Position numbers and translations under genes: made by a program. 48,618 bases of DNA from Candidatus Woesearchaeota archaeon (GTDB lineage: Archaea; Nanobdellota; Nanobdellia; Woesearchaeales; ARS49), in NCBI GenBank assembly GCA_019323575.1, contig JAHWHB010000048.1:1-48618 (forward strand), in the 5' to 3' direction. Under the pieces are notes generated by a model. The model was not told where the DNA came from. It did no database searches and saw only the letters and a list, made by a program, of their open reading frames with translations. Numbering within the stretch: position 1 is the first letter of the stretch; each line of letters starts with the position of its first letter. Positions 23,540 through 32,328 of the stretch are shown one piece after another.

Positions 23540-24247
23540 ATGGGCAAATCACTAATACAACAAGCGAGAGGAAAAGGCGGACCAACATACCGCTCAAAAG
23601 GATTTGCATACGCAGGAGAATCAAAACTAAGAACAGACACCTCCCAACTTGTAAAAGGAAAAGTAACAAACATAATCAAATGCCAAGGACACACTGCACC
23701 ATTAATGGAAGTAAAATACGACGACGGAATACGCTGTTTGATGCCAGCTCCTGAATTCATAAGAATAGGAGATGAAGTACAATCAGGACCAGGAGGAGAG
23801 ATAAACCCCGGCAACACACTCAAACTCAAAGAAATACCAGAAGGAACCCCGGTATACAACATAGAATCACAACCAGGAGACGGAGGAAAATTCTGCAAAA
23901 CCGGAGGATCAGTAGCCAGAATACTCGCAAAAACAGAAAGCTACGCCACATTACGATTACCAAGCAAACAAGAAAAACTGTTCAACCTAGAATGCAGAGC
24001 CTGCATAGGAATCATAGCAGGAGCGGGAAGACTGGAAAAACCAATGCTCAAAGCAGGCACAAAACATTTCAGAAAACGCATGACAAACAAGAGATGGCCA
24101 AACCCATCAGCAGCAGCACAAAACGCAGTCGACCATCCATTTGGAAACAAGAGAACAAGCAGAAAAGCAAAGAACAAACCAGTAGGCCACCACGCGCCGC
24201 CAGGAAGAAAGGCAGGAAAGCTATGGCCAAAACCAAGAGGATCGTAA
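23540..24247 (+). CDS. rpl2: ribosomal protein L2 (uL2)
   Basis: Large-subunit core protein needed for subunit association. It starts MGKSLIQQARGKGGPTYR and carries GDEVQSGPGGEINPGNTL and the C-terminal NAVDHPFGN...VGHHAPPGRKAG region with the conserved histidine. 235 residues, normal for archaea. Confidence 0.97.
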   Translation: MGKSLIQQARGKGGPTYRSKGFAYAGESKLRTDTSQLVKGKVTNIIKCQGHTAPLMEVKYDDGIRCLMPAPEFIRIGDEVQSGPGGEINPGNTLKLKEIPEGTPVYNIESQPGDGGKFCKTGGSVARILAKTESYATLRLPSKQEKLFNLECRACIGIIAGAGRLEKPMLKAGTKHFRKRMTNKRWPNPSAAAQNAVDHPFGNKRTSRKAKNKPVGHHAPPGRKAGKLWPKPRGS

Positions 24248-24248
24248 A

Positions 24249-24629
24249 ATGGCAAAAGAGTTCCTATACTACGGAAAAAATTCACAAGAAATAGCAAAAA
24301 TGAGCCTTGAAGAGTTCGCAAAACTAGTACCGTCCAGAGAACGAAGAAAAATCAAACGAGGATTCACAGAAATAGAAAAGAAACTGCTTGCGGACATAAA
24401 ATCAAACCCAAAAGACATCAAAACACACGCACGAGACATGATAATCATTCCAGAAATGCTAGGAAAAACGATCAAAGTATACTCAGGAAAAGAATGGGTT
24501 CCAGTAATAATCACTCCAGAACTCTTAGGACACAGATTAGGAGAGTTCGCACTAACAAGAAGACAAGTCAGGCACAGCGCGCCAGGAATCGGAGCAACAA
24601 GAAGCAGCGCGTCGCTATCGGTGAGATAA
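24249..24629 (+). CDS. rps19: ribosomal protein S19 (uS19)
   Basis: 126-residue small-subunit head protein. PSRERRKIKRGF, IKTHARDMIIIPEMLGKTIKVYSGKEW and LGEFALTRRQVRHSAPGIGATRSS are the family core. It is coupled to L2 (one base) and L22 (adjacent start). Confidence 0.97.
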   Translation: MAKEFLYYGKNSQEIAKMSLEEFAKLVPSRERRKIKRGFTEIEKKLLADIKSNPKDIKTHARDMIIIPEMLGKTIKVYSGKEWVPVIITPELLGHRLGEFALTRRQVRHSAPGIGATRSSASLSVR

Positions 24630-25061
24630 ATGGCATACCAATATTCAACACAAATAACAGAAAACAATGCAAAAGCGGTAGGTTTGAGCATACCAATCTC
24701 ATTAAAAGCAGGCACAATGATATGCCAATCAATAAGAGGAAAAAACATACAAAAAGCCAAAAAAATGCTAGAAGAGACAATAAAGCTGAAAACACCTGTG
24801 CCATACACAAGATACAACAAAGACGTAGGACACAAACGCGGAATAGCAGCAGGAAGGTACCCAGTAAACGCATCAAAACAAATACTAAAACTGCTCAAAA
24901 ACGCAGAAGCAAACGCCCAATTCAAAGGATTAAGCACAGGCAACCTCATAGTAAAACACGCAAGCACTCAAAAAGGACCAACATCATACCATTACGGAAG
25001 ACAAAGAACAAGAGCAAAACGAGTGCATATCGAATTAGTCCTGGAAGAGGTAAAGAAATGA
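24630..25061 (+). CDS. rpl22: ribosomal protein L22 (uL22)
   Basis: 143-residue exit-tunnel protein with archaeal signatures (KAVGLSIPISLKAGTMICQSIRGK, KTPVPYTRYNKDVGHKRG, YHYGRQRTRAKRVHIELVL). The start immediately follows the S19 stop. The stop overlaps the S3 ATG as ATGA. Confidence 0.97.
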   Translation: MAYQYSTQITENNAKAVGLSIPISLKAGTMICQSIRGKNIQKAKKMLEETIKLKTPVPYTRYNKDVGHKRGIAAGRYPVNASKQILKLLKNAEANAQFKGLSTGNLIVKHASTQKGPTSYHYGRQRTRAKRVHIELVLEEVKK

Positions 25062-25672
25062 TAGAACGCAAATTTATTGCGGAAAAACTGAAAGAACAAC
25101 AAATACAAGAGTTCATATCAGAGACTCTAAAAAACGTAGGCCACAGCCACACAAAACTAATGCGAACACCTCTCGGAGAAAAAATACTAATCTACGCAAG
25201 CAGGCCAGGACTAGTTGTAGGCAGAAAAGGAGAAAACATCAAGAAATTAACAAACACACTCAAAAAGAAATTCAATCTAGAAAATCCGCAAATAGAAATC
25301 GCAGAAGTGGAAAACCCGAATCTGGATGCACAAATAGTAGCAGAAAGAATAGCAAGCACAATAGAAAGATTCGGAATCAACAAGTTCAAAGCAATAGGAC
25401 ACAAAACGATGCAGGATGTAATGAACGCAGGCGCATACGGCGTAGAAATCACAATATCAGGAAAAGTACCAAGCCAAAGAGCAAAAAGCTGGAGATTCTA
25501 CAGCGGGTACCTCAAAAAATGCGGGCACATATCAGACGAGGAAGTCAAAAGAGCACACGCATACTGCATAATGAAAACAGGAGAAATAGGAGTAAAAGTC
25601 GCAATCATGGGACCACACATAAAACTACCCGACGACATAGAAATCAAAGAAGTTGCTGAGGAAAGCAAATGA
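25058..25672 (+). CDS. rps3: ribosomal protein S3 (uS3)
   Basis: 204-residue small-subunit protein at the mRNA entry site. N-terminal KH domain with the GxxG loop in VVGRKGENIKKL (about 52), and C-terminal GVEITISGKVPSQRAKSWRF. The start at 25058 overlaps the L22 stop (ATGA); a long open frame upstream in the same frame is antisense-like shadow coding over S19 and L22. Confidence 0.97.
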   Translation: MIERKFIAEKLKEQQIQEFISETLKNVGHSHTKLMRTPLGEKILIYASRPGLVVGRKGENIKKLTNTLKKKFNLENPQIEIAEVENPNLDAQIVAERIASTIERFGINKFKAIGHKTMQDVMNAGAYGVEITISGKVPSQRAKSWRFYSGYLKKCGHISDEEVKRAHAYCIMKTGEIGVKVAIMGPHIKLPDDIEIKEVAEESK

Positions 25673-25869
25673 AAATCAAAGAATTAAGAGGAATGGGCAA
25701 AGAAGAACTCAAACAAAAAATGCAGGAACTATACAAAGAAATCATGAAAGACAACGCCCAAGTAGCCATAGGCACAATTCCAAAAAATCCAGGAAAACTC
25801 AAACTTGCAAAAAAAACCATTGCGAGAATCAAAACAATTCTCGCACAGGAGGTGCAGAAAAAGGTATGA
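25669..25869 (+). CDS. rpl29: ribosomal protein L29 (uL29)
   Basis: 66-residue two-helix protein (MKIKELRGMGKEELKQKMQEL, ... KKTIARIKTILAQE). It overlaps S3 and aIF1 by ATGA at each end. Confidence 0.95.
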   Translation: MKIKELRGMGKEELKQKMQELYKEIMKDNAQVAIGTIPKNPGKLKLAKKTIARIKTILAQEVQKKV

Positions 25870-26171
25870 CAGTATGCGTCACATGCGGTTTGCCAAAAGA
25901 TTTGTGCGTTTGCGAAAGCATTGCAAAGGAAAGCCAAAAAATAATCGTGCGCACTGAGGCAAAAAAATTCAACAAGATGTACACAATTATTGAAGGGATT
26001 GATGAAAAAGAAATCGATCTCGATCAGCTCGCAAAAAAGCTGAAAGCAAAGTTTGCCTGCGGAGGCACAATCAAGGAAAACAGGATCGAACTCCAAGGCG
26101 ATCACAAACAAAAAGTCAAGCAAGCCCTCATTGAGGCAGGGTTTGCACAAGAAACAATCATCGTCAAATAA
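25866..26171 (+). CDS. translation initiation factor aIF1 (SUI1 family)
   Basis: 101-residue factor that monitors start-codon selection on the small subunit. N-terminal zinc motif CVTCGLPKDLCVC, then the SUI1 fold with KMYTIIEGIDEKEIDLDQLAKKLKAKFACGGTI and LQGDHKQKVKQALIEAGF. The ATG overlaps the L29 stop. Codon use stands out from the flanking ribosomal genes: more ATC, ATT, CTC, TTT, TTG and GAT, where the neighbours prefer ATA, CTA and GAC. This suggests a different history or expression tuning. The RNase P protein gene rnp1, often located next to it in other archaea, is absent here. Confidence 0.94.
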   Translation: MTVCVTCGLPKDLCVCESIAKESQKIIVRTEAKKFNKMYTIIEGIDEKEIDLDQLAKKLKAKFACGGTIKENRIELQGDHKQKVKQALIEAGFAQETIIVK

Positions 26172-26183
26172 ACAAGGTGGAAA

Positions 26184-26519
26184 ATGCAAAGCATAAGAAC
26201 AAGAGGAAGGACATTCACCGGGACCGTAGTAGATGCAAAAATGCAGAAAACAGCAACAGTAGAATGGCCCAGAAGAAAGTTCATAAGAAAATACGAAAGA
26301 TACGAAACCTCAAAAACAAGCGTCAAAGCACACAATCCGGAAAACATAGACGCAAAAGAAGGAGACATAGTAAAAGTGATGGAAACAAGACCACTCAGCA
26401 AGACAAAACAATTCATAATCATAGAAAAAATCGGACACGAAAAACTGTTCGAAACAAAAGAAGAACTGAAAGAAGAATCAAAAGTAGTCAAGAGAGAGAA
26501 AGAAGATGAAAGGGCTTAA
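26184..26519 (+). CDS. rps17: ribosomal protein S17 (uS17)
   Basis: 111-residue OB-fold small-subunit protein (RTFTGTVVDAKMQKTATVEWPRRKFIRKYERYE..., VKAHNPENIDAKEGDIVKVMETRPLSKTKQFIIIEKI), with a charged C-terminal tail. A Shine-Dalgarno AAGGTGG precedes the start. The end overlaps L14 by 14 bp. Confidence 0.96.
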   Translation: MQSIRTRGRTFTGTVVDAKMQKTATVEWPRRKFIRKYERYETSKTSVKAHNPENIDAKEGDIVKVMETRPLSKTKQFIIIEKIGHEKLFETKEELKEESKVVKREKEDERA

Positions 26520-26907
26520 AGCAAGCATAACAAGAGGACTCCCGCACACCGCGAACATAAACGCGTGCGACAACAGCGGAGCAAGAATACTGCGCATAAT
26601 CAGCGTGAAAACCGCAAAGACCGTAAAAGGAAGAAAACCAACCGCGGCAATCGGCGATTACGTAATGTGTTCAGTAGTCCAAGGAAAACCAGAAATGAGA
26701 AAACAAGTGGTCCCGGCAGTAATAGTAAGGCAGAGAATGCCATACAAACGCCCAGACGGCACAAGAATAAAGTTTGAAGATAATGCCGCAGTTGTCATCA
26801 AAGACGAACTCGGAAACCCAAAAGGAACAATGATCAAAGGACCAATAGCCAAAGAGGCAGCGGACAGGTGGCCTCTAGTAGCTAAAATTGCGAGCACGAT
26901 AATATGA
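26506..26907 (+). CDS. rpl14: ribosomal protein L14 (uL14)
   Basis: 133 residues. ACDNSGARILRIISVKTAKTVKGRKPTAAIGDYVMCSVVQGKPEMRKQVVPAVIVRQRMPYKRPDG is the L14 core that contacts helix 14 of 16S rRNA and anti-association factors. Overlaps S17 and L24. Confidence 0.97.
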   Translation: MKGLKASITRGLPHTANINACDNSGARILRIISVKTAKTVKGRKPTAAIGDYVMCSVVQGKPEMRKQVVPAVIVRQRMPYKRPDGTRIKFEDNAAVVIKDELGNPKGTMIKGPIAKEAADRWPLVAKIASTII

Positions 26908-27272
26908 AATGGAACACAACCTGGAAAGGAAGCAAGAAACCAACAAAACAGCGCAACTACGTAAAAAAAGCGCCAATCCACATAAGAAATACGCTGTTGG
27001 GAAGCCACCTATCAAAAGACCTAATAAAAAAACTCAAAACAAGATCATTAAGAGCAAGAAAAGGAGACAAAGTCAAAGTAATCAGAGGCCAACACAAAGG
27101 AAAAACAGGAACAATAGACAGAGTAAACACAAAACGAGCAAAAATATACGTAACAGGAGTAGAATTCACGAAAAAAGACGGAAGCAAAGCAATGTACCCA
27201 GTACACCCGTCAAACCTAATCATCACAGAGATACAATCAGACAAAAGAAGACTGCAAGGTGAAAAGAAATGA
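26904..27272 (+). CDS. rpl24: ribosomal protein L24 (uL24)
   Basis: 122 residues. The KOW motif is RKGDKVKVIRGQHKGKTGTIDRVNTKRAKIYVTGVEF (about 51-87), after the archaeal N-terminal extension that includes HIRNTLLGSHLSKDLIKKLKTRSLRA. Overlaps L14 and S4e by ATGA. Confidence 0.96.
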   Translation: MKWNTTWKGSKKPTKQRNYVKKAPIHIRNTLLGSHLSKDLIKKLKTRSLRARKGDKVKVIRGQHKGKTGTIDRVNTKRAKIYVTGVEFTKKDGSKAMYPVHPSNLIITEIQSDKRRLQGEKK

Positions 27273-27943
27273 GTCATTTGAAAACATACGCGGCGCCAAA
27301 AAGCTGGAACATCCTGAGAAAAACACACAAGTGGATACTAAGACCACAACCAGGAGCACACCCACTAGAAATAACAATACCAGTAGGCCTGCTATTAAGA
27401 GAAAAAGACTTCGGAAAAACAAGAAGAGAGATAAAACAAATTCTAAACGACAAAGCAGTCACAATCGACGGAAAAATCGTAAAAGACCTGCACTACGGAG
27501 TAGGATTCATGGACGTCATAACAGTAAAACCAAACACAATACTCAGATGCAGCATAGACCAAAAAGGAAGACTTGAATTCATAGAAATATCAAAAGAAGA
27601 AGCCAACAAAAAACTATGCAAAATCATAGGAAAGAAAACAGCCAGAGGAAACAAAATACAGTACAGCCTCTCTGACGGAAGAAATATACTGGCAGAAAAA
27701 AGCCAATACAAAACAGGAGATGCACTCTTAATCGAAGTGCCAAGCCAGAAAATACTGGAACACATACCATTAGAAAAAGGAATTTCTGTATTTTTAACAG
27801 GCGGAAGCAACATCAGAACAATAGGAACAATCCAAGAAATCAAAGGAAACAAAATCACACTCACAAAAGACAAAGAAACAATTGAATCCGACAAAAAATT
27901 CGCACTAGCAATAGGAAAAGAAAAACCGGCAATAAAACTATGA
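27269..27943 (+). CDS. rps4e: ribosomal protein S4e (eS4)
   Basis: 224-residue archaeal/eukaryotic-specific small-subunit protein. It starts MSHLKTYAAPKSWNILRKTHKW, has an S4-like RNA-binding region (PVGLLLREKDFGKTRREIKQILNDKAVTIDGKIVKD) and a C-terminal KOW-like segment. Its presence confirms the archaeal operon type. Confidence 0.96.
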   Translation: MSHLKTYAAPKSWNILRKTHKWILRPQPGAHPLEITIPVGLLLREKDFGKTRREIKQILNDKAVTIDGKIVKDLHYGVGFMDVITVKPNTILRCSIDQKGRLEFIEISKEEANKKLCKIIGKKTARGNKIQYSLSDGRNILAEKSQYKTGDALLIEVPSQKILEHIPLEKGISVFLTGGSNIRTIGTIQEIKGNKITLTKDKETIESDKKFALAIGKEKPAIKL

Positions 27944-28455
27944 ACCAAATGCAAACCCCGCGGATAGAGAAAATCACGCTCAACGTAGGAGCAGGAAAAG
28001 ACCAAACCAGACTAGAAAAAGGAGTTGCAGTACTAAAAATGATAACAGGAATAGAGCCGATGAAAACAGTCACAAGCAAAAGAATACCAACCTGGGGATT
28101 AAGACCAGGACTGCCAATAGGATGCAAACTAACACTAAGAAAAACGAAAGCATCAGAAGTGCTAAAAAGACTACTAGAGGCGAAAAACAACAAATTACAA
28201 CCATCACAATTCGATGAAGCAGGAAACATAAGCTTCGGAATACACGAATACATCGACATACCAGGAGTAACCTACGACCCAAAAATAGGAGTACTGGGCC
28301 TGCAGGTATGCGTAACACTAGAAAGACCCGGATACAGAATAAAAAGAAGAAGACTTGAAACAAAAAAAATATGCAAAAAACAAATGATAAGCAAAGAAGA
28401 AGCAATGAGTTTCATGCAAAAACAATTCAACGTAACAATAGGTGATCAATCATGA
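27940..28455 (+). CDS. rpl5: ribosomal protein L5 (uL5)
   Basis: 171-residue central-protuberance protein that binds 5S rRNA. IEKITLNVGAGKDQTRLEKGVAVLKMITG and KRIPTWGLRPGLPIGCKLTLRK are diagnostic, with GNISFGIHEYIDIPGVTYDPKIGVLGLQV. Overlaps S4e and S14. Confidence 0.97.
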   Translation: MNQMQTPRIEKITLNVGAGKDQTRLEKGVAVLKMITGIEPMKTVTSKRIPTWGLRPGLPIGCKLTLRKTKASEVLKRLLEAKNNKLQPSQFDEAGNISFGIHEYIDIPGVTYDPKIGVLGLQVCVTLERPGYRIKRRRLETKKICKKQMISKEEAMSFMQKQFNVTIGDQS

Positions 28456-28682
28456 CAACAAGCGATTGGAAAAAAGTATTCAAACAACTCAAGGCAAAAC
28501 CCGTCAAGCTAAAGAAATACATAAAACACAACGCTCCAAAAGAAAGAAAGACAGGACAGGCACTAAAAAGGTGCATAAGGTGCGGAAGATTCGGAGGACA
28601 CATCTCAAAATACAGACTAGAACTATGCAGGTGCTGTTTCAGAGAGATTGCAACCAACATAGGATTCAAAAAATACAGTTGA
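28452..28682 (+). CDS. rps14: ribosomal protein S14 (uS14), zinc-binding
   Basis: 76 residues including the zinc knuckles CIRCGRFGGHISKYRLELCRCC and FREIATNIGFKKYS. The N-terminal part is longer than the usual archaeal form of about 50-56 residues (residues 1-37 precede the first Cys region and are lysine-rich). It overlaps L5 at the start. Confidence 0.93.
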   Translation: MTTSDWKKVFKQLKAKPVKLKKYIKHNAPKERKTGQALKRCIRCGRFGGHISKYRLELCRCCFREIATNIGFKKYS

Positions 28683-28691
28683 GGAAAAAAA

Positions 28692-29081
28692 ATGTTAAAT
28701 GACCCATTAGCAAACGTAATGTCGGCAATAATAACGCATGAAAAACGCGGAAAGAAAGAATTCATAGTCCATCCAGTCAGCAAAACAATCAGAAGAATAC
28801 TCACAATAATGCAGGAGCGCGGATATGTAGGCGCGCTTGAAGAAGTCAGCGAAGGAAGAGGCGGATTTGCAAAACTGAATCTCCTTGGAAACGTCAACAA
28901 GTGCGGAGTAATCAAGCCAAGATTCGCAGTAAAAACATTCGAATTCCAGAAATTCGAAAAAAGATACCTGCCTGCGAACGGAGTGGGAATCCTGCTGGTA
29001 AGCACACCAAAAGGAATAATGACACACGACCAGGCAAGAGAAAAAGGAACAGGAGGAAGGCTAATCGCCTACTGTTACTAA
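28692..29081 (+). CDS. rps8: ribosomal protein S8 (uS8)
   Basis: 129 residues: DPLANVMSAIITHEKRGKKEFIVHPVSKTIRRILTIMQERGYVGALEEV and the C-terminal LLVSTPKGIMTHDQAREKGTGGRLIAYCY. S8 binds central-domain 16S rRNA and controls its own operon in bacteria. The L6 ATG shares the last base of its stop. Confidence 0.96.
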   Translation: MLNDPLANVMSAIITHEKRGKKEFIVHPVSKTIRRILTIMQERGYVGALEEVSEGRGGFAKLNLLGNVNKCGVIKPRFAVKTFEFQKFEKRYLPANGVGILLVSTPKGIMTHDQAREKGTGGRLIAYCY

Positions 29082-29632
29082 TGAAAGAATCGATACAAGA
29101 AGAAATACAAACGCCGAATGAAGTAACGGCAACAGCAAAAGACAACACAATAACAATCAAAGGACCAAAAGGAGAAGTGCAAAGAACACTCAAAGAACCA
29201 AGCATAAAACTCAAAACAGAAAACAACACAATAAAAATAACATGCAAAAAAGGAACAAAAAGACAGAAGAGAGTAATCAACTCATTTGCAGCACATATTG
29301 AAAACATGATAAAAGGAGTACAGGAACCATACAAATACGTATTAAAGATATGCAGCGGCCATTTCCCAATGAACGTATCAGTAAACGGAGACAAACTAAT
29401 CATAAAGAACTTTTTAGGAGAAAAAAGCCCTAGAACACTCACACTCAAGAAAGGAGCAGATGTAAAAATAGACGGAGAAATAATAACAGTAGAAAGCCCG
29501 AACAAAGAGCTAGCCGGACAGGTGGCAAGCGACATTGAACTCCTAACAGCAAAAACAAACAGGGACCTGCGAGTATTCCAAGATGGAATATACCTGGTAG
29601 AAAAAGCAGGAAACAAAGTAATAGAAACATGA
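29081..29632 (+). CDS. rpl6: ribosomal protein L6 (uL6)
   Basis: 183 residues with the two L6 alpha/beta repeats (TIKGPKGEVQRTLK..., IKNFLGEKSPRTLTLKKGADVKIDGEIITVESPNKELAGQVASDIELLT). The start at 29081 is immediately at the S8 stop; a longer in-frame extension upstream lies inside S8 and is not a real start. Confidence 0.95.
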   Translation: MKESIQEEIQTPNEVTATAKDNTITIKGPKGEVQRTLKEPSIKLKTENNTIKITCKKGTKRQKRVINSFAAHIENMIKGVQEPYKYVLKICSGHFPMNVSVNGDKLIIKNFLGEKSPRTLTLKKGADVKIDGEIITVESPNKELAGQVASDIELLTAKTNRDLRVFQDGIYLVEKAGNKVIET

Positions 29633-30180
29633 TAACCAAAAAAACACTCGAACTGAGAAAGGAAATCAGCAAAAGAAGACCAAAATTCATACAACAAGAT
29701 ACACAAAAACGCAAAGAGATCAAAAAAGTATGGAGAAAGCCGAAAGGCATGCACAGCAAGATACGCCTAAAAATATGGGGAAGGCCGGCAGCTGTAAATG
29801 AAGGATACAGAGGACCAAAAATCACAAGAGGGGCTCATTCAACCGGATTAATGCCAATAACAATATACAACGTAAAGCAGCTTGAAGGCTTAGACCCAAA
29901 AACACAAGGAGTAATAACAGGCCACATAGGCGACAAAAAGAAAATAGCACTGATAAACAAGTGCAAAGAAAAAGGGCTCACAATACTAAACATCAAAAAC
30001 GCTGAAGAGAAAATAAAACAGATAACCGACAAAATCGCGGCTAGAAAAGAATCAAAGAAAGAAGTCAAAAAGACAAAAGAAGAAAAAACAAAGGCAAAAG
30101 CAGAACCAAAGAAAGAAGAGCCAAAAACAAAAGAACAAGAGAGAAGAGAGGCAGAAAAAATACTAACGAAGAAGGATTAA
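29629..30180 (+). CDS. rpl32e: ribosomal protein L32e (eL32) with extended acidic/basic tail
   Basis: 183 residues. The core is conserved: RRPKFIQQDTQKRKEIKKVWRKPKGMHSKIRLKIWGRPAAVNEGYRGPKITRG and TGHIGDKKKIALINKCKEKGLTILN. The final 40-50 residues (KKEVKKTKEEKTKAKAEPKKEEPKTK) are a low-complexity charged tail beyond the usual length of about 130. Confidence 0.94.
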   Translation: MITKKTLELRKEISKRRPKFIQQDTQKRKEIKKVWRKPKGMHSKIRLKIWGRPAAVNEGYRGPKITRGAHSTGLMPITIYNVKQLEGLDPKTQGVITGHIGDKKKIALINKCKEKGLTILNIKNAEEKIKQITDKIAARKESKKEVKKTKEEKTKAKAEPKKEEPKTKEQERREAEKILTKKD

Positions 30181-30181
30181 A

Positions 30182-30625
30182 ATGGAACTACAAAAAAGAC
30201 TAGCAGCGGACATACTCAAATGCGGACCAAAACGCATAAGGTTTGACCCGGAAAAACTCTCTGAAATAAAGGAAGCCATAACAAAATTCGACGTCCAAAG
30301 ACTCATAAAAAAAGGAACAATAACAAAATTACAATCAAAAGGAGTAAGCAGGGCAAGAGCCAAAAAAATCCAGGTACAGAAGAGAAAGAAAAGAAGAAAA
30401 GGATACGGCTCAAGAAAAGGAACAGCGAAAGCACGCAGAAACCCAAAAACAACATGGATAAACGCAGTAAGAGCGCAAAGAGAACTCCTCAAAAAACTCC
30501 GTGCAAAAAACCTAATAGAAAAATCAGCATTCAGAACCTTGTATACAAAAGTAAAAGGCGGATTTTTCAGAAGCACAAAACACATCAAGATATACATAGA
30601 AGAACAGGACATGATTAAAAAATGA
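30182..30625 (+). CDS. rpl19e: ribosomal protein L19e (eL19)
   Basis: 147 residues. LQKRLAADILKCGPKRIRFDPEKLSEIKEAITKFDVQRLIKKGTITK and the basic RKKRRKGYGSRKGTAKARRNPKTTWINAVRAQRELLKKLRAKNLI are diagnostic. Overlaps L18. Confidence 0.96.
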   Translation: MELQKRLAADILKCGPKRIRFDPEKLSEIKEAITKFDVQRLIKKGTITKLQSKGVSRARAKKIQVQKRKKRRKGYGSRKGTAKARRNPKTTWINAVRAQRELLKKLRAKNLIEKSAFRTLYTKVKGGFFRSTKHIKIYIEEQDMIKK

Positions 30626-31191
30626 AAAAAACAACATCAGTACCATACAGAAGAAAACGCGAAGGAAGAACAGACTACAAGAAAAGAATGAAACTCCTAC
30701 TAGGCAGCAAACCAAGGCTAACAGTAAGAAAAAGCCTGAAACACATAGTATTGCAACTGATCGAGTTCCAGCCAAATGGAGACAAAATAATAATATCTGC
30801 AAGCTCAAAAGAATTACAAAAAAAAGGATGGAAAGGAAGCACAGGAAACACAAGCGCAGCATACCTGACAGGACTGCTCCTGGCAAAAAAAGCAAAGAAA
30901 AAAATCGAATGCGTGCTGGACCTGGGACAATACACAAGCGTGAAAGGAACAATACTATACGCAGCAGCAAAAGGTGCAAAAGACGGCGGAATGACAATAT
31001 CAATATCAGATGAAGTAATCCCAGACGAGAAAAGAATAAGAGGAGAACACATCGCAAATTACGCAAAAAAACTAAAAGAAAACAAAGAGAAATACGAAAA
31101 ACAATTTTCAAAATACCTAAAACAAAATTTCGATCCGGAAACGCTTCCGCAACACTTTGACACAATCAAGAAAGCAATAGGTGGACAATGA
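30622..31191 (+). CDS. rpl18: ribosomal protein L18 (uL18)
   Basis: 189 residues. VPYRRKREGRTDYKKRMKLLLGSKPRLTVRKSLKHIVLQLIEF and VKGTILYAAAKGAKDGGMTISISDEVIPDEKRIRGEHIANYA match archaeal L18, the 5S rRNA-binding protein. Overlaps S5 by ATGA. Confidence 0.96.
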   Translation: MKKTTSVPYRRKREGRTDYKKRMKLLLGSKPRLTVRKSLKHIVLQLIEFQPNGDKIIISASSKELQKKGWKGSTGNTSAAYLTGLLLAKKAKKKIECVLDLGQYTSVKGTILYAAAKGAKDGGMTISISDEVIPDEKRIRGEHIANYAKKLKENKEKYEKQFSKYLKQNFDPETLPQHFDTIKKAIGGQ

Positions 31192-31988
31192 ACAAGGAAA
31201 CAAAACCAGCAGAAGAAGAAGAAAAACTTGAAGTTGAAAAAGACGTAATAACAGAAATCCCAGAAATAGAAGCAGAAACAAAACCAAAAATAAAGATAGA
31301 CATAGAAGGATGGACGCCAAAAACGGGACTGGGCAAGAAAGTCAAAAACGGAGAGATAACAGAAATAGACCAAATACTTGACAAAGGGCTCCCAATACTT
31401 GAAGAACAAATAGTAGACATTCTAATGCCAGCTGTACAATCAGAACTGCTAATGATAGGACAAAGCAAAGGAAAATTCGGAGGAGGATCACGAAGAATCT
31501 TCAAACAAACGCAGAAAAAAACACCTGAAGGAAACAAACCAAGCTTTGCCTGCATGGCAGTAGTAGGAAACGAAGACGGATACGTCGGAGTAGGTTACGG
31601 AAAAAGCAAAGACACAGTGCCAGCAAGAGAAAAAGCAATCAGAAACGCAAAACTCAACATATTCAAAATAAGAAGAGGAGCAGGAAGCTGGGAAGACGCA
31701 ACAAGCGAGCCGCACAGCATACCCTGGACAGTAGAAGGAAGATGCGGCTCAGTCAGAATCAAACTAATGCCCGCACCAAAAGGAAAAGGACTAGTCATAG
31801 AGAAAGAATGCGGAAAAATACTCAAGCTGGCAGGAATAGAAAGCGTATACAGCAAAACATTCGGACAGACAAGAGCAAAAGTAAACATGATAGAAGCATG
31901 CATGAAGGCGCTCAAACAACTAAACGCATTCAGACCAAGACCAGAACACACCAAAAACGTATACATGATTGAAGGAAGGAAACAATGA
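31188..31988 (+). CDS. rps5: ribosomal protein S5 (uS5) with acidic N-terminal extension
   Basis: 266 residues. The double-stranded-RNA-binding S5 fold is conserved (KFGGGSRRIFKQTQKKTPEGNKPSFACMAVVGNEDGYVGVGYGKSKD, PAPKGKGLVIEKECGKILKLAGIESVYSKTFGQTR). The first 45 or so residues are a Glu/Lys-rich extension (NKETKPAEEEEKLEVEKD) absent from shorter archaeal S5. Confidence 0.95.
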   Translation: MNKETKPAEEEEKLEVEKDVITEIPEIEAETKPKIKIDIEGWTPKTGLGKKVKNGEITEIDQILDKGLPILEEQIVDILMPAVQSELLMIGQSKGKFGGGSRRIFKQTQKKTPEGNKPSFACMAVVGNEDGYVGVGYGKSKDTVPAREKAIRNAKLNIFKIRRGAGSWEDATSEPHSIPWTVEGRCGSVRIKLMPAPKGKGLVIEKECGKILKLAGIESVYSKTFGQTRAKVNMIEACMKALKQLNAFRPRPEHTKNVYMIEGRKQ

Positions 31989-32326
31989 AAATAGCAATAA
32001 TAAGAGTAAGAGGACAAGTAAGAATACCCGGACCAGTAACACACGCTTTCAAACTACTTGGGCTAAACAAGAAAAACCATTGCACAATCTTAGAAGAAAC
32101 ACCACAACTAAAAGGAACCCTACAAGTAATAGAACCATTCGCAACATGGGGGCCAGTGGATGAGAAAACACTCGCAGAATTACAGAAAAAGAAAGGAAAA
32201 ATAATCAGACTAAACCCTCCAAGAAAAGGATACGGAAGAAAAGGAGTAAAAATACCCTTCAAGCTGGGAGGAGCATACGGAAACAGAGCAGAAAAAATCA
32301 ACGATTTAATCATGAGGATGTTATAA
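31985..32326 (+). CDS. rpl30: ribosomal protein L30 (uL30), internally shortened
   Basis: 113 residues. It starts with the L30 core KIAIIRVRGQVRIPGPVTHAFKLLGLNKKNHCTILEETPQLKGTLQVIEPFATWGPVDEKTLAELQKKKGK, then goes directly to IIRLNPPRKGYGRKGVKIPFKLGGAYGNRAEKINDLI. Typical archaeal L30 is about 150 residues with an extra helical segment of about 40 residues before the HPPRKG-like motif; that segment is missing here. Confidence 0.93.
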   Translation: MKIAIIRVRGQVRIPGPVTHAFKLLGLNKKNHCTILEETPQLKGTLQVIEPFATWGPVDEKTLAELQKKKGKIIRLNPPRKGYGRKGVKIPFKLGGAYGNRAEKINDLIMRML

Positions 32327-32328
32327 AA

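Noticed and set aside
28901..29080. 60-codon extension of L6 upstream of its ATG
   Set aside because: It lies inside S8 in another frame, with arginine/lysine-rich non-L6 sequence, and the ATG at 29081 overlaps the S8 stop as usual in this operon.
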